From Polynucleobacter sp. UK-Kesae-W10 (GTDB taxonomy: Bacteria; Pseudomonadota; Gammaproteobacteria; Burkholderiales; Burkholderiaceae), in contig NZ_JACVQB010000001.1 in assembly GCF_018881575.1 (NCBI RefSeq), forward strand, positions 48,986 through 112,985: a DNA stretch of 64,000 nucleotides, written 5' to 3'. Within the stretch, counting starts at the first letter, position 1, and the number at the start of each line of letters is the position of its first letter. Position numbers and translations under genes: made by a program. The notes below the pieces were generated by a model that was given only the letters and a program-made list of their open reading frames with translations, was not told the origin of the DNA and made no database searches. Shown one piece after another: positions 1-9,767 of the stretch.

Positions 1-331
1 TCGCTCCTGCTGGGTATAACTTGAAAGCAACGATGCCTTCTGCTTTTGCTTTGCGCACCTCTTCTGCTGAAGTGTTATCGGTCAGATACAAAGTCATCAA
101 GGGTGTAAAACTTGAAATACCCAATGAATGAAGATTCTGTTGAATACGTGCTTGATATGCTTTTGCCAAATCTACAGTAGTCACTGGAGGCTTCAAATTG
201 GGCATGATGATGGCGCGCGCAAACTGACGTGCAGTATCTGCCAAGACATCCTTCATGACTTCGCCGTCACGAATATGGAGATGCCAATCGTCTGGCTGAA
301 TGAGTTCAATTTTAGTGAGGCTGTTGGACAT
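1..331 (-). CDS. pyrC: Dihydroorotase (PyrC), C-terminus outside window
   Basis: Catalyses the reversible cyclisation of N-carbamoyl-aspartate to dihydroorotate, the third step of pyrimidine synthesis, in the cytosol. Only the first 110 or so codons are in the window; the gene runs off the left edge. The N-terminus carries the metal-binding [10 protein letters not shown] motif with the HxH pair at residues 17 and 19, followed by [11 protein letters not shown], which is typical of the class II (PyrC, roughly 345-residue) dihydroorotases. The ATG at 331 follows the stop of the upstream glycerate kinase gene by a single base, so the two are almost certainly cotranscribed. Recognition is firm despite truncation. 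Confidence 0.95.
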   Translation of the reverse strand, partial: MSNSLTKIELIQPDDWHLHIRDGEVMKDVLADTARQFARAIIMPNLKPPVTTVDLAKAYQARIQQNLHSLGISSFTPLMTLYLTDNTSAEEVRKAKAEGIVAFKLYPAGA

Positions 332-332
332 A

Positions 333-1676
333 TTATTTATTAAGCAAGATGATGCGGAAGTCATTTACATTCGTTAGTGTAGGGCCAGTTTCCACTAAAG
401 CTCCTAATTCTGCAAAGAAGCCATAACAATCGTGTGCAGCCAAGAATGTTTGTGGCGCAAGCTTTTCGGATTGGCCAGCTTTGCGAATGACACCATCGAA
501 CCAAGCGCCCGCATTCTTTTCGCTGCCATCAATTCCATCAGTATCGGCAGCTAAAGCTGCCAGGTTTGGCATGTCTGCGCTAGCAGCTAGCAGCGACAGT
601 AAATACTCACTACAACGACCACCACGCCCCTTGATGCCAGCGGGAATCGTAACGGTGCACTCACCCCCAGAAATCAAGGCCAAGGGCTTATCGGCCTTAG
701 AAAAATGCTCGCGCGCCAATTGCGCATGTGCAATACCCACCTCTTGAGCCTCACCTGTGATTGTGTCGCCCAGAACTATTGGCTCATAACCCATAGCAAG
801 TACATAGTTTGCAGCCGCTTCTAAGCTTTTATATGCCGTTGCAATGACATGATTAGAGACTTGTGCATCTACTAAATCAATATCTTTCAATGTCTCAGGC
901 TTTTCGCCTGCCAAACCTTGCTTGAGATGGTTTAAAACGGAGGCAGGAATTACCTCCTGATTTAAACCATGGCTTTCTAAAATATTGAGCGCATCCAAGT
1001 AAGTTGAATAGTCAGCAGCACAAGGACCGCTAGCAATATCTGCTGGCGAATCTCCCGTCACATCTGAAATCAAGAGCGCTTCCACTCTTGCGCCACGAGC
1101 GCTTGCAACCCGCGCTAAATTACCCCCTAAGATTGCAGATAAATGCTTACGGACAACATTCATCTCTTCAATAGGGGCACCACTGCGCAGCAATGCTTCA
1201 GTGGTTTTGCGCATATCCTCAATCGAGATGCCTTCAACCGGCAAGGTGAGAAGGCTAGAGCCTCCGCCAGAGACCAAGGCAATGAGAACATCTCCTACTT
1301 GTAACTGCGTTGCCAGATTTAAGATCGCCTTAGCGCCATCCATACCGGCTTGATCTGGGACTGGGTGCCCGGCTTCCACAATCTGGATATGCGTAGTTGG
1401 AGAGCTGTGTCCATAGCGCGTTAGAACGACTCCCTCGATACTTGCTTGAGGCCAATGTGCTTTTGCATAGGTCTCGAGTGCGCTTGCCATGGAAGCGCTA
1501 GCTTTACCGGCACCTACTACCAAGCACTTTCCTTTGGGCTCTTGTCCAGCCGGAAATATCTTTGCTAAATATTGCGGAACAATGATTTGCGGATCCGCCA
1601 CCGCTACAGCAGCCGCAAAGGCATTTTTAAGAATGTCTTCTATGGTAATGGATGGATTATTTAGCTGCGTCATCAA
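333..1676 (-). CDS. Glycerate 2-kinase, MOFRL family
   Basis: Predicted to phosphorylate D-glycerate to 2-phosphoglycerate, linking glyoxylate or tartrate metabolism to lower glycolysis. The 447-residue protein has the family layout: an N-terminal domain with VGAGKAS at 54-60, GHPVPD at 103-108 and the glycine-rich SGGGSS at 136-141, then a C-terminal MOFRL domain with SGGECTV, a GRGGRCSEY stretch and a DGIDGSE motif. Members are often labelled hydroxypyruvate reductase (TtuD) in databases, but the family contains GckA-type kinases and no reductase fold is visible. It sits directly upstream of pyrC with a one-base gap and 6 bases downstream of the ABC exporter gene. Confidence 0.88.
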   Translation of the reverse strand: MMTQLNNPSITIEDILKNAFAAAVAVADPQIIVPQYLAKIFPAGQEPKGKCLVVGAGKASASMASALETYAKAHWPQASIEGVVLTRYGHSSPTTHIQIVEAGHPVPDQAGMDGAKAILNLATQLQVGDVLIALVSGGGSSLLTLPVEGISIEDMRKTTEALLRSGAPIEEMNVVRKHLSAILGGNLARVASARGARVEALLISDVTGDSPADIASGPCAADYSTYLDALNILESHGLNQEVIPASVLNHLKQGLAGEKPETLKDIDLVDAQVSNHVIATAYKSLEAAANYVLAMGYEPIVLGDTITGEAQEVGIAHAQLAREHFSKADKPLALISGGECTVTIPAGIKGRGGRCSEYLLSLLAASADMPNLAALAADTDGIDGSEKNAGAWFDGVIRKAGQSEKLAPQTFLAAHDCYGFFAELGALVETGPTLTNVNDFRIILLNK

Positions 1677-1682
1677 GTTATT

Positions 1683-3506
1683 CTAATCAAGTGCAGCACG
1701 CTCTTGCATTTGCCACATTTCTGAATATCTTCCTTTGGCTGCCAGTAGTTCAAGATGAGTACCGCGCTCAACAATCTGTCCATGCTCCATCACCAAAATT
1801 TGGTCAGCATGAACAATAGTGGAGAGTCGATGCGCAATGATGAGGGTTGTACGGTTTTTAGCCAAACTCAGCAACTCTTCCTGAAATGCCCTTTCGGTTT
1901 TCGAATCTAAAGCAGAGGTAGCCTCATCAAAAATCAACATAGCTGGCTTTTTGAGCAAGGTTCTGGCAATGGCAACACGCTGCTTCTCACCGCCCGATAA
2001 TTTCAAGCCTCGCTCACCAACCTGAGTGTCATAACCCTCTGGCAAGCGCTTAATGAAGCCATCAATCTGTGCAGCCCTAGCGGCCTCTTGCACCTCTTCA
2101 ATTGAGGCCGAAGGATTGCCGTAAGCAATGTTGTAGCCAATCGTGTCATTAAACAAAACGGTGTCTTGGGGAACAATGCCAATTGCTTTGCGCAAACTTG
2201 CCTGGGTCACATCTTGAATATTTTGACCATCAATCACAATTTTTCCTGACTGAACATCGTAGAAACGAAAGAGCAGCCTTGCCAAGGTACTCTTACCAGC
2301 ACCACTTTGTCCTACCACTGCGGTAATCGTACCAGCAGGAATATTAAAGCTGATATCACGCAAAATTTCACGTTTAGCATCGTAATGAAAAGAGACATTC
2401 TCAAAACGAACATCAGGGCCATGACCATAATTGTCAATTTTTAGAGGGTGTGCATTGGGTGAGTCTGCAATCTCTTTATCAGTATTGAGTAAAGAGAACA
2501 TGCGATCCATATCTGTTAATGATTGCTTAATCTCCCGATAGATCACACCCAAAAAGTTCAGTGGGATATACAACTGAATCATTAAGGTATTCACTAGAAC
2601 CAAATCGCCCAGCGTCATCGTGCCATTAACCACGCCAAGCGTAGCGCGCCACAGAATCAACATCAAACCGATTGCAATAATGATTTGCTGACCAAGATTT
2701 AAGAAAGCCAAGGTCTTTTGCGACTTCACCGCAGCGGATTGATAACGCAATAGATTTTCATCATAGCGACTGGCCTCAAAGGCTTCGTTACCAAAATACT
2801 TCACTGTCTCAAAATTCAATAAAGAATCAATCGCTTTTTGGTTCGCCTTGGAATCCATATCATTCATGGTGCGGCGATAGTGGGTACGCCACTCTGTGAC
2901 AACGATGGTAAAAATAATATAAAGGACTAACGCAACTAAAGTGATCGCAGCAAACCAAATATCGTAGGAGTACGCAAAGTAACCCAACACCAAACAGAAT
3001 TCTATGAGTGTTGGGAGAATGCTATATAGCGAATATGAGATTAGCGATTGAATGCCGCGTGTACCACGTTCTATATCGCGACTTACTCCACCCGTTTGGC
3101 GGGCCAAATGAAAACTCAGGGCTAGGGAGTGTAGATGCTCAAACACTTGCAAGGCTACTTTACGCACTGCATTTTGGGTAACGCGTGCAAATAATGCTTC
3201 GCGCAATTCAGCAAACAAAGAGGCTGATATTCGTAACAAACCATACGCAATAATGATGCCCACAGGCACAACCAACAAAGCCTGGGGAGAGTCCGCTTTT
3301 ACATCCAAAGAGTCAATTAACTCTTTCATTAAGATTGGAATACCTAAGTTCGCAAACTTCGCCGCAATGAGGCAGCTCAGCGCCAAAACTACCCGAATAC
3401 GATATTCCAATAGGTAAGGCAGGAGATCGCGAATCACACGCCAATCACCCCGTTGAGGTGTTTTTGAATCTGCGTTACTACGATGGTGTCCCGATGAATG
3501 TCTCAT
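1683..3506 (-). CDS. ABC exporter, Atm1/HMT1 type (fused membrane and ATPase)
   Basis: A half-size exporter that should work as a homodimer in the inner membrane. The membrane domain occupies about residues 35-330, the nucleotide-binding domain about 365-600. Walker A is GQSGAGKST at 399-407, the signature LSGGEKQR is at 503-510, and Walker B with D-loop (LIFDEATSALD) at 524-534. Two stretches are typical of the Atm1/ABCB7 branch: the TGGVSRDIERGTRGI region at 138-152 and NFETVKYFGNE at 231-241. Bacterial homologues move glutathione conjugates or glutathione-metal complexes; the substrate here is not shown by the sequence. The window also holds gshB, but far away, so this is only a loose functional link. 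Confidence 0.88.
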   Translation of the reverse strand: MRHSSGHHRSNADSKTPQRGDWRVIRDLLPYLLEYRIRVVLALSCLIAAKFANLGIPILMKELIDSLDVKADSPQALLVVPVGIIIAYGLLRISASLFAELREALFARVTQNAVRKVALQVFEHLHSLALSFHLARQTGGVSRDIERGTRGIQSLISYSLYSILPTLIEFCLVLGYFAYSYDIWFAAITLVALVLYIIFTIVVTEWRTHYRRTMNDMDSKANQKAIDSLLNFETVKYFGNEAFEASRYDENLLRYQSAAVKSQKTLAFLNLGQQIIIAIGLMLILWRATLGVVNGTMTLGDLVLVNTLMIQLYIPLNFLGVIYREIKQSLTDMDRMFSLLNTDKEIADSPNAHPLKIDNYGHGPDVRFENVSFHYDAKREILRDISFNIPAGTITAVVGQSGAGKSTLARLLFRFYDVQSGKIVIDGQNIQDVTQASLRKAIGIVPQDTVLFNDTIGYNIAYGNPSASIEEVQEAARAAQIDGFIKRLPEGYDTQVGERGLKLSGGEKQRVAIARTLLKKPAMLIFDEATSALDSKTERAFQEELLSLAKNRTTLIIAHRLSTIVHADQILVMEHGQIVERGTHLELLAAKGRYSEMWQMQERAALD

Positions 3507-3515
3507 CGTTCTATC

Positions 3516-3974
3516 TTATTCGCTTCTAGTGGAGTTCGCTGAGAACAATTTCAGAATCGCGTCACCATTGCTAGGCGAAAAACATTTCTTTGCAGCCTGC
3601 TCAAATGGCAACCACTCATAAGCTACATGCTCCCGGGGAGCTAGCTTAACGAGGGTATTGTCGGGAACCTGAAGTGCAAACCAATACTCAGTATTACGTG
3701 TCACACCGGGCGCATAGCGAAAGCGCCATTCTGGATAAATTTCATACTCGATGTGGTGATGCATATTACGCAGGGCACCAGCCGGCAATTGATCGACAGC
3801 AATACCTGTCTCCTCAAAAACCTCACGAGCAGCTGCGAATGCTAAATCTTCGTCAGGCGCATCTAAGCTACCGGTAACCGATTGCCAAAAATCTTTTCGA
3901 TCTGCACGCTCTATCAATAAAACATCCCCATTCGATTTATAGATGACAACTAAAACCGAAATAGGGATTTTCAA
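3516..3974 (-). CDS. nudB: Dihydroneopterin triphosphate diphosphatase (NudB), Nudix
   Basis: Likely removes pyrophosphate from dihydroneopterin triphosphate in folate synthesis. The 152-residue protein is one Nudix domain with the box starting at Gly35 and ending in REVFEETGI at 50-58, the metal-coordinating glutamates being in that helix. Length and the opening KIPISVLVVIY match NudB. It lies 28 bases downstream of aspS in the same direction, the usual aspS-nudB arrangement in proteobacteria, which supports the specific name over a generic Nudix label. The end of the upstream Atm1-type gene's start is 9 bases away, so the whole block is probably transcribed together. Confidence 0.85.
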   Translation of the reverse strand: MKIPISVLVVIYKSNGDVLLIERADRKDFWQSVTGSLDAPDEDLAFAAAREVFEETGIAVDQLPAGALRNMHHHIEYEIYPEWRFRYAPGVTRNTEYWFALQVPDNTLVKLAPREHVAYEWLPFEQAAKKCFSPSNGDAILKLFSANSTRSE

Positions 3975-4002
3975 GGTAGCTTGAGGCGCCGCTTAAATAG
4001 TT

Positions 4003-5802
4003 TTAAGCAGCTGGTGTTGCTTGACGCAAACGAATATGTAGCTCACGTAACTGACGCTCATCCACTGGACTAGGAGCTTGGGTCAGCAAGCACTGCGCGC
4101 GCTGTGTTTTAGGGAAAGCAATCACATCACGGATGGATTCAGCACCAGTCATCATCGTCACGATGCGATCTAAACCAAACGCAATACCACCGTGAGGAGG
4201 TGCACCGTACTGGAGAGCATCCAATAAGAATCCAAATTTTGCTTGCGCCTCTTCAGCGCCAATCTTCAGAGCACGGAATACTTGGCTTTGTACTGCCTCT
4301 TGGTGAATACGAACCGATCCGCCACCAATCTCGCTACCGTTAAGTACCATGTCATAGGCTTTCGCCAAGCACTTGCCTGGATCAGATTCCAGATATTGCA
4401 TATGCTCATCCTTAGGACTGGTGAATGGATGATGGCAAGCAACCCAACGTGCTTCACCTTCATCGTAATCAAACATCGGGAAATCAACGACCCATAACGG
4501 CTTCCAGCCTTCAGTAAAGAGACCATGTGCTTTACCCCAAGCAGAATGGCCAATACGCAAACGTAAATTACCAATCGCGTCGTTGACTACCTTTTCTTTA
4601 TCCGCACCAAAGAAAATAATATCGCCATCTTTAGCACCAGTGCGCTTCAAAATTCCTTCGATAGCAGCATCATGCAAATTCTTCACAATCGGTGATTGCA
4701 AACCATTGCGGCCTTCAGCAACCGAATTCACCTTGATCCACGCCAAACCTTTGGCGCCATAGATGCTGACAAACTGAGTGTAGTCATCGATCTCACTACG
4801 GCTAATCTCAGCACCACCTGGTACGCATAAGCCCACTACACGGCCGCCAACCTGATTTGCAGCGCCTGAGAACACCTTGAAATCCACGTCTTTCATTAAA
4901 TCGGTTAATTCGGTGAATTCAAAGTTCACACGTAAATCTGGCTTATCGGAACCAAAGCGCGCCATACCCTCTGAGTAAGGCATGGTCGGGAATGGATTAG
5001 GCAATTCCACATTCATCGTTTTCTTGAAAATATGACGAATCATGTTTTCAAATAAATCACGGATTTCCAGTTCGCTCAAGAAAGCCGTTTCACAGTCAAT
5101 CTGCGTAAATTCAGGCTGACGGTCTGCGCGCAAATCTTCATCGCGGAAGCATTTGGTAATTTGGTAGTAGCGATCAAAACCAGCAACCATCAACAACTGC
5201 TTAAACAACTGCGGCGATTGAGGTAACGCAAAGAAATGGCCGTCATGCACACGTGATGGAACCAAATAGTCACGAGCGCCTTCAGGTGTACTCTTAGTGA
5301 GCATTGGCGTTTCAATATCAATAAAACCCATATCATCCAAATAGCGACGGCACTCCATAGCGACGTTGTAACGTAAACGCAAATTCTTTTGCATTTGCGG
5401 ACGACGCAAATCGAGCACACGATGCGTCAAGCGAGTCGTCTCCGATAAATTCTCATCATCCAATTGGAATGGAGGCGTAATAGAAGCATTGAGAATTGCC
5501 AAGCTATGGCAAAGAATCTCTACTTTTCCACTGACTAAATCTGTGTTTTCAGTACCGGCAGGACGCGCACGCACAAGGCCTTCAATCTGAATACAGAACT
5601 CATTACGCACTTGCTCAGCCAGCGCAAACATTTCTGGACGATCTGGATCGCAGACGACTTGCACAAATCCTTCACGGTCACGCAGGTCAATAAAAATCAC
5701 GCCTCCATGGTCACGACGGCGATTAACCCATCCGGAGAGAGTAACCTCTTGACCAATCAGTGAATCGGTTACTTGGCCACAAGTATGACTACGCATTGAC
5801 AT
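4003..5802 (-). CDS. aspS: Aspartyl-tRNA synthetase
   Basis: Charges tRNA-Asp, and possibly tRNA-Asn in organisms that use the indirect route. The 599-residue class II synthetase has the N-terminal anticodon-binding OB fold ([19 protein letters not shown] near residues 25-43), motif 2 ([18 protein letters not shown]) and motif 3 ([10 protein letters not shown]) near residue 555, with the bacterial GAD insertion between them. Two in-frame starts are possible, ATG at 5802 and ATG at 5796; the second gives the commonly seen MRSHTCG beginning. Whether it is discriminating or non-discriminating cannot be told without knowing if gatCAB is encoded elsewhere. Confidence 0.97.
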   Translation of the reverse strand: MSMRSHTCGQVTDSLIGQEVTLSGWVNRRRDHGGVIFIDLRDREGFVQVVCDPDRPEMFALAEQVRNEFCIQIEGLVRARPAGTENTDLVSGKVEILCHSLAILNASITPPFQLDDENLSETTRLTHRVLDLRRPQMQKNLRLRYNVAMECRRYLDDMGFIDIETPMLTKSTPEGARDYLVPSRVHDGHFFALPQSPQLFKQLLMVAGFDRYYQITKCFRDEDLRADRQPEFTQIDCETAFLSELEIRDLFENMIRHIFKKTMNVELPNPFPTMPYSEGMARFGSDKPDLRVNFEFTELTDLMKDVDFKVFSGAANQVGGRVVGLCVPGGAEISRSEIDDYTQFVSIYGAKGLAWIKVNSVAEGRNGLQSPIVKNLHDAAIEGILKRTGAKDGDIIFFGADKEKVVNDAIGNLRLRIGHSAWGKAHGLFTEGWKPLWVVDFPMFDYDEGEARWVACHHPFTSPKDEHMQYLESDPGKCLAKAYDMVLNGSEIGGGSVRIHQEAVQSQVFRALKIGAEEAQAKFGFLLDALQYGAPPHGGIAFGLDRIVTMMTGAESIRDVIAFPKTQRAQCLLTQAPSPVDERQLRELHIRLRQATPAA

Positions 5803-5818
5803 AACAATTTCCTATAAA

Positions 5819-6472
5819 TCAAAAATGGTGTGGCGTCTGGCTTGAAGCTAGGCCACTAGAATTATTTGGCGGAACAGAGCCCATTGAAACAATATGTTTC
5901 AGAGCCTCTTCTACACTCATCTCCAGCTCAATCGTTTGTGCACGAGGCACGATCATGAAAAAGCCAGAGGTCGGATTAGGGGTGGTTGGCAGAAATACAT
6001 TCACGTATCCATCGCCTAACTTAGCGGTCACCTCTTTAGCAGGTGTACCCGTCTGAAATGCAATCACCCATGAGTCTGCATGAGGATAACGAATTAATAG
6101 CGCTTTACTAAACGCCTGACCACTGCCAGAAAATAAAGTAGAGGAAACTTGCTGAACGCTGGAATAAATAGAGCGAACTACGGGGATGCGATTGACAAAT
6201 TTGTCCCACACCTTTAGCCACCATTGACCAGCAAAATTAATTGCCAATAATCCGGTTGCCAAAATAACCGCAACTACGATCAAAATGCCAACGCCCGGTA
6301 ATTCGCGGAAATGCTGCAGGTCAGCAGCAAACTGATGCGGGAAAATGGCGATGATGGCTTGCATCACAGAACCAAAAACACCGTCGAGCAAACCTAAGCC
6401 CCAGGTAATCACCCAAATGGTGACCGCCATGGGAGCCCATACGAGAATGCCAGCGATAAAGTATTTTTTCAT
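5819..6472 (-). CDS. DUF502 family membrane protein
   Basis: A 217-residue inner-membrane protein of unknown biochemical role. Two hydrophobic segments are evident, about residues 5-27 and 60-82, followed by a soluble part beginning with the conserved IPVVRSIYSSVQQV motif (about 96-109). The family is usually found next to aspS in betaproteobacteria, as here (16 bases upstream of aspS). The carboxyl end is rich in Ser, Asn and Pro and looks disordered. No enzymatic motif is visible. Naming beyond the domain family is not justified. Confidence 0.85.
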   Translation of the reverse strand: MKKYFIAGILVWAPMAVTIWVITWGLGLLDGVFGSVMQAIIAIFPHQFAADLQHFRELPGVGILIVVAVILATGLLAINFAGQWWLKVWDKFVNRIPVVRSIYSSVQQVSSTLFSGSGQAFSKALLIRYPHADSWVIAFQTGTPAKEVTAKLGDGYVNVFLPTTPNPTSGFFMIVPRAQTIELEMSVEEALKHIVSMGSVPPNNSSGLASSQTPHHF

Positions 6473-6483
6473 GTGTTCTGCCT

Positions 6484-6504
6484 AACCCGCTATTTTAGCG
6501 GTTT
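6484..6504. other. Imperfect hairpin between ubiB and the DUF502 gene
   Basis: Two 9-base arms, AACCCGCTA and TAGCGGTTT, are separated by three bases and have one mismatch. It lies in the 52-base gap between ubiB and the DUF502 gene. No run of T follows on either strand, so it is not a clear intrinsic terminator; it could be an RNA-stabilising hairpin within an operon. Confidence 0.4.
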
Positions 6505-6524
6505 AGCAGCCAGTCAGCGAGAGA

Positions 6525-8111
6525 CTAATAAATGCGTAGGCCGATGATCAAAATACCGGCCAAAAACCCACCCGCGAATAACAAAGAGCCTACCAAGAGG
6601 CGATGTGTGCGTCTTTCCTGCAATAAAAGGGCCTTTAAGACCTCTAATTCACCATTTTGGTCCTGAATTTGGTGTCGCCCTTGCGCCAGGCTATCGGCAA
6701 TCAAACGCGGTAAAGTCGGCAGGATTTTGGCCCAGGTGGGAGCCTCCTCCTTGATGCCATCCAGTAAACCCCTCCAACCCAGCTGTTTACTGACCCATTT
6801 TTCTAGGATCGGCTTGGCGGTCTTCCATAAATCCAAATCGGGGTCTAGCTGACGGGCCAAACCCTCAACATTCAATAGGGTTTTTTGCAATAAGGTGAGT
6901 TGCGGCTGAATCTCCACCTTAAATCGACGAGAGGTCTGGAATAAGCGCATCAACACAATACCCAGCGAGATCTCTTTCAAGGGTCTATCAAAATAAGGCT
7001 CACAAACTGAACGGACTGCCCCTTCTAATTCTTCAACGCGCGTATTTGCCGGAACCCAACCCGATTCAATATGCAACTCTGCAACCCGGCGGTAATCGCG
7101 ATTGAAAAATGCTAAAAAGTTCAACGCTAAATAATTTTTATCTAACTCACTCAGCGCACCCACAATACCAAAATCGAGTGAGATGAAGCGGCCAAAAGTT
7201 TCAGGCTCTAAGCTGATCATGATATTTCCTGGATGCATATCTGCATGGAAAAATCCATACTCAAACACCTGGGTAAAAAAGATCTCTACGCCATCTGCTG
7301 CTAATTTTTTAAAGTCCACACCCGCTGCGCGTAATTCCGCGGTGCGGCCAATCGATATGCCATGCATTCTCTCCATGACAATCACATTGGTATGGCATAA
7401 ATCCCAATACATCTCTGGAATCATGAGCTTTTTGGAATCGACAAAATAGCGACGCAACTGGCTGGCATTTGCCGCCTCGCGCATCAGATCCAACTCATCA
7501 TGCAAGTACGTATCGAATTCTGCGACATTCTCACGCGGTTTTAAGCGGCGTCCGTCTTCAGAACTCTTTTCGATGATTTTTGCCAAGTCATACATCAAGG
7601 CAAGATCACCCTCAATGACCGGCAAGATGCCAGGGCGCAAGACCTTGATTGCTACAGCTTTATCAGCCCACTCTGGATGTTTTTCGGTCGCCCGCAAGAC
7701 TCCAAAATGCACTTGGGCAACCGAAGCACTGGCTACTGGTGTGGCATCAAAACTAATAAAGATCTCTTCAATTGACTGACCTAAGGCTTCTTCAATCAAA
7801 CGACGGGATTCTGCATTTGAAAAAGGTGGGACCTGATCTTGCAACTTAGCCAACTCATTAGAAATATCTTCTGGCAGTAGGTCACGACGCGTTGAGAGCA
7901 CCTGACCAAACTTCACAAAAATTGGGCCTAGTGCCTCGAGTGTTAAACGGATACGTTCGCCTCTAGGTAAGTTGGTACCTGGAGATGTCCAGCACACAAC
8001 CGTTAAAAAGCTACGGCTAATTCCAGGCTTGAGTACATCGCGTAATAAGGGCAATAAGCCATAACGCCATGCGGTAAAAAAAATGAAAGACAGACGAGCA
8101 AGTCGACGCAC
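6525..8111 (-). CDS. ubiB: Ubiquinone biosynthesis kinase-like protein UbiB
   Basis: An atypical protein-kinase-like ATPase (ABC1/ADCK family) needed for ubiquinone synthesis and lipid handling of quinone intermediates at the inner membrane. The 528-residue protein carries the family hallmark KFGQ at 67-70, the alanine-rich loop replacing the kinase glycine loop ([10 protein letters not shown] near 125-135), the catalytic-loop-like [11 protein letters not shown] and DFG (SLDFGIVG). Two hydrophobic segments at the extreme C-terminus should anchor it. The predicted start is GTG at 8111. ubiJ ends 3 bases upstream, so the two are translated from one transcript; UbiJ is an accessory of the same pathway. 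Confidence 0.95.
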   Translation of the reverse strand: MRRLARLSFIFFTAWRYGLLPLLRDVLKPGISRSFLTVVCWTSPGTNLPRGERIRLTLEALGPIFVKFGQVLSTRRDLLPEDISNELAKLQDQVPPFSNAESRRLIEEALGQSIEEIFISFDATPVASASVAQVHFGVLRATEKHPEWADKAVAIKVLRPGILPVIEGDLALMYDLAKIIEKSSEDGRRLKPRENVAEFDTYLHDELDLMREAANASQLRRYFVDSKKLMIPEMYWDLCHTNVIVMERMHGISIGRTAELRAAGVDFKKLAADGVEIFFTQVFEYGFFHADMHPGNIMISLEPETFGRFISLDFGIVGALSELDKNYLALNFLAFFNRDYRRVAELHIESGWVPANTRVEELEGAVRSVCEPYFDRPLKEISLGIVLMRLFQTSRRFKVEIQPQLTLLQKTLLNVEGLARQLDPDLDLWKTAKPILEKWVSKQLGWRGLLDGIKEEAPTWAKILPTLPRLIADSLAQGRHQIQDQNGELEVLKALLLQERRTHRLLVGSLLFAGGFLAGILIIGLRIY

Positions 8112-8114
8112 GAT

Positions 8115-8732
8115 TTATTTAGCCTTTTGCTCTAAAAATTGAATGCGCTTTTCCAAGCGATCCACAGAATCTCGTAATTCATTTAAAGCAGATTTACGAA
8201 CCATAAAATCTCGTTTATTCAAAAGCACTTTCTTCTCTTCGCTGACATACTCAAGGACATTGTCCAGCAAGTCTGTTGCTGCAGATTTAGTAGCTGTGAC
8301 AAAACGCTTACCCTGCTGGACAGCAAAATGCGCCGGCGCATCTCCAACCAAGCGTGCCAAGTCCTCTTCATACTCCCAGCGCAGCTGGCCAGCCAAACGT
8401 CCAATCAATTGTGCCAAGTCGGCATCGCCAGTAATTTTGACGGCCTTAAACGCCTGTTCTTTTAAATTGCCAGGACTAGCCATTAAATCACTCAGGGCTT
8501 TTGCAGACACCTCCAGCGCAAGTGATGGAGCTTCTAAGTCCTTTAGAACACCCAAGGATCCGCTCGGCTTAATTTCAAAGCATAGCTTACCAACTGGGAT
8601 CTGGAGCAGCACTGTTTTGCCTTGATGCTTGGCTAACTCGGCACAAGCCCAAGGTTCATTCTTCAATACATGATTAATCCCCCGGCAAGCAGCGCTGGCA
8701 GCAATCGTATGGGAGGAAGACAAAGTGTTCAT
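8115..8732 (-). CDS. ubiJ: Ubiquinone accessory factor UbiJ (SCP2 domain)
   Basis: A 205-residue SCP2-type lipid-binding protein. The family assists the hydroxylation steps of aerobic ubiquinone synthesis with UbiK and binds the hydrophobic intermediates. The SCP2 fold covers about residues 15-120; the C-terminus (about 170-205) is a charged amphipathic helix, DSVDRLEKRIQFLEQKAK, probably a coiled coil. The pairing with ubiB, 3 bases downstream, and ubiE nearby supports the name. The start is odd: the ATG at 8732 sits only 8 bases after a strong rho-independent-type hairpin and has no visible ribosome-binding site, yet there is no better start nearby. Confidence 0.88.
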   Translation of the reverse strand: MNTLSSSHTIAASAACRGINHVLKNEPWACAELAKHQGKTVLLQIPVGKLCFEIKPSGSLGVLKDLEAPSLALEVSAKALSDLMASPGNLKEQAFKAVKITGDADLAQLIGRLAGQLRWEYEEDLARLVGDAPAHFAVQQGKRFVTATKSAATDLLDNVLEYVSEEKKVLLNKRDFMVRKSALNELRDSVDRLEKRIQFLEQKAK

Positions 8733-8738
8733 TAGTGT

Positions 8739-8764
8739 AAAAAACCCGCACGAAGGCGGGTTTT
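8739..8764 (-). terminator. Intrinsic terminator after the Tim44-like gene
   Basis: On the minus strand a 9-base-pair stem (AAAACCCGC pairing with GCGGGTTTT) with a CTTCGT loop is followed by T residues. It lies about 20 bases after the stop of the Tim44-like gene and immediately before the ubiJ start codon. Clear by structure; whether it terminates fully is uncertain because of its position. Confidence 0.85.
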
Positions 8765-8785
8765 CCTGCGGAAAGTACCTAAAGC

Positions 8786-9700
8786 TTAAACCAACTGAGA
8801 GATACCCGCTAGTACCCAGCCTCCAGGGCCTTCTACCGGCTTGCTTAAATTCCAGATTTCCGAAAAGTCCGTTGCAGGAGCGCCTGGTTGTTCACAAATC
8901 ACGCCGCTGAACTGAACGCTACAGAAATAATGCGCTTCACTTGTTTCAATACCCAATAAACGGGCATTAATCGTGATGACGTCTGTCTGGTTCACGCTAT
9001 CAGAGCGTCCTGCCAAATCCTGACGAATGGTGGCAAACATCTCGGGCGTCGTGAATTCTTGTAATGAAGGAAGATCGCCCAAATCCCAGGCTTTTTGTAA
9101 TGTCACAAAGTACTGCTTCGCATTTTCTAAAAAGGTGCGCTCGTCAAAGCCAGGGGGTAAGGTGGATTGAAAATCTTTTGGATCGGCACTCACGCCTGCA
9201 AAGGCATTGGCTGCCGGAGTAAATCCAGGCTCTTGTCTTGGCACTTGATCCAGATTTGCTCTTTGCATGCCTGAGCTTGGGATTTGGCCAGGCTGAACGG
9301 CACTAGACATTGCAGGCAACAATTTACGAATGAGAAACATGATTACAAAACCTACCAACATTGCAATCAGCAAGCCAGTAATCAGGGATGAAGCAGCCTC
9401 ACCCAAACCAAAATGGGATAGGAGATAACCAATCCCCAAACCCGCAGCCAACCCGCCCAAAATTCCGCCCATACCGCCAAAGCGACTGGGTGGAGGTGTC
9501 TGTGGAACAGCTGGTGCCGGATTTGTAGCTTGTGCTGGCTGGGCCGGCTTTTGCACAGGTGCAGCCTGTTTTTGTATAGGGGCACTGGGTGCGCGACCAA
9601 AACTTCTACCGCCACCAAGACGCGCTGCATCGACTGAACTAATAGATGCAAATACTAGCGTTAAGCTTAAAAAAATTGCTTTGAAAAAATGTTTATTCAT
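8786..9700 (-). CDS. Tim44-like domain membrane protein
   Basis: A 304-residue protein starting MNKHFFKAIFL with a cleavable-looking signal (cleavage after VDA, about residue 25). A low-complexity Ala/Pro/Gln linker (about 35-75) follows, then one glycine-rich hydrophobic segment and a stronger one (about 105-130, ending in FLIRKLLP), and a C-terminal Tim44-like domain from about 185 to the end. Bacterial Tim44-like proteins are poorly understood; roles in membrane binding or transport are inferred from the mitochondrial homologue. The ATG at 9700 is preferred because GAGGGG lies 9 bases upstream; longer versions would overlap ubiE. Located between ubiE and ubiJ. Confidence 0.82.
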   Translation of the reverse strand: MNKHFFKAIFLSLTLVFASISSVDAARLGGGRSFGRAPSAPIQKQAAPVQKPAQPAQATNPAPAVPQTPPPSRFGGMGGILGGLAAGLGIGYLLSHFGLGEAASSLITGLLIAMLVGFVIMFLIRKLLPAMSSAVQPGQIPSSGMQRANLDQVPRQEPGFTPAANAFAGVSADPKDFQSTLPPGFDERTFLENAKQYFVTLQKAWDLGDLPSLQEFTTPEMFATIRQDLAGRSDSVNQTDVITINARLLGIETSEAHYFCSVQFSGVICEQPGAPATDFSEIWNLSKPVEGPGGWVLAGISQLV

Positions 9701-9767
9701 TTTTTGTAACCCCTCTGATAACTGCTGTACTTCTTTAGCTTTTAAGAGTTTAAAAACTATATGACTT

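Noticed and set aside
4243-4574. Open frames of 84 and 102 codons inside aspS on both strands
   Set aside because: They lie in other frames of a well-defined aspS gene and encode low-quality sequences with no recognisable domain.
6473-6524. Possible missing FmdB-type zinc-ribbon gene upstream of the DUF502 gene
   Set aside because: Many relatives have such a gene here, but 52 bases cannot hold it and I see no remnant. Its absence is normal variation and I cannot check the rest of the genome.
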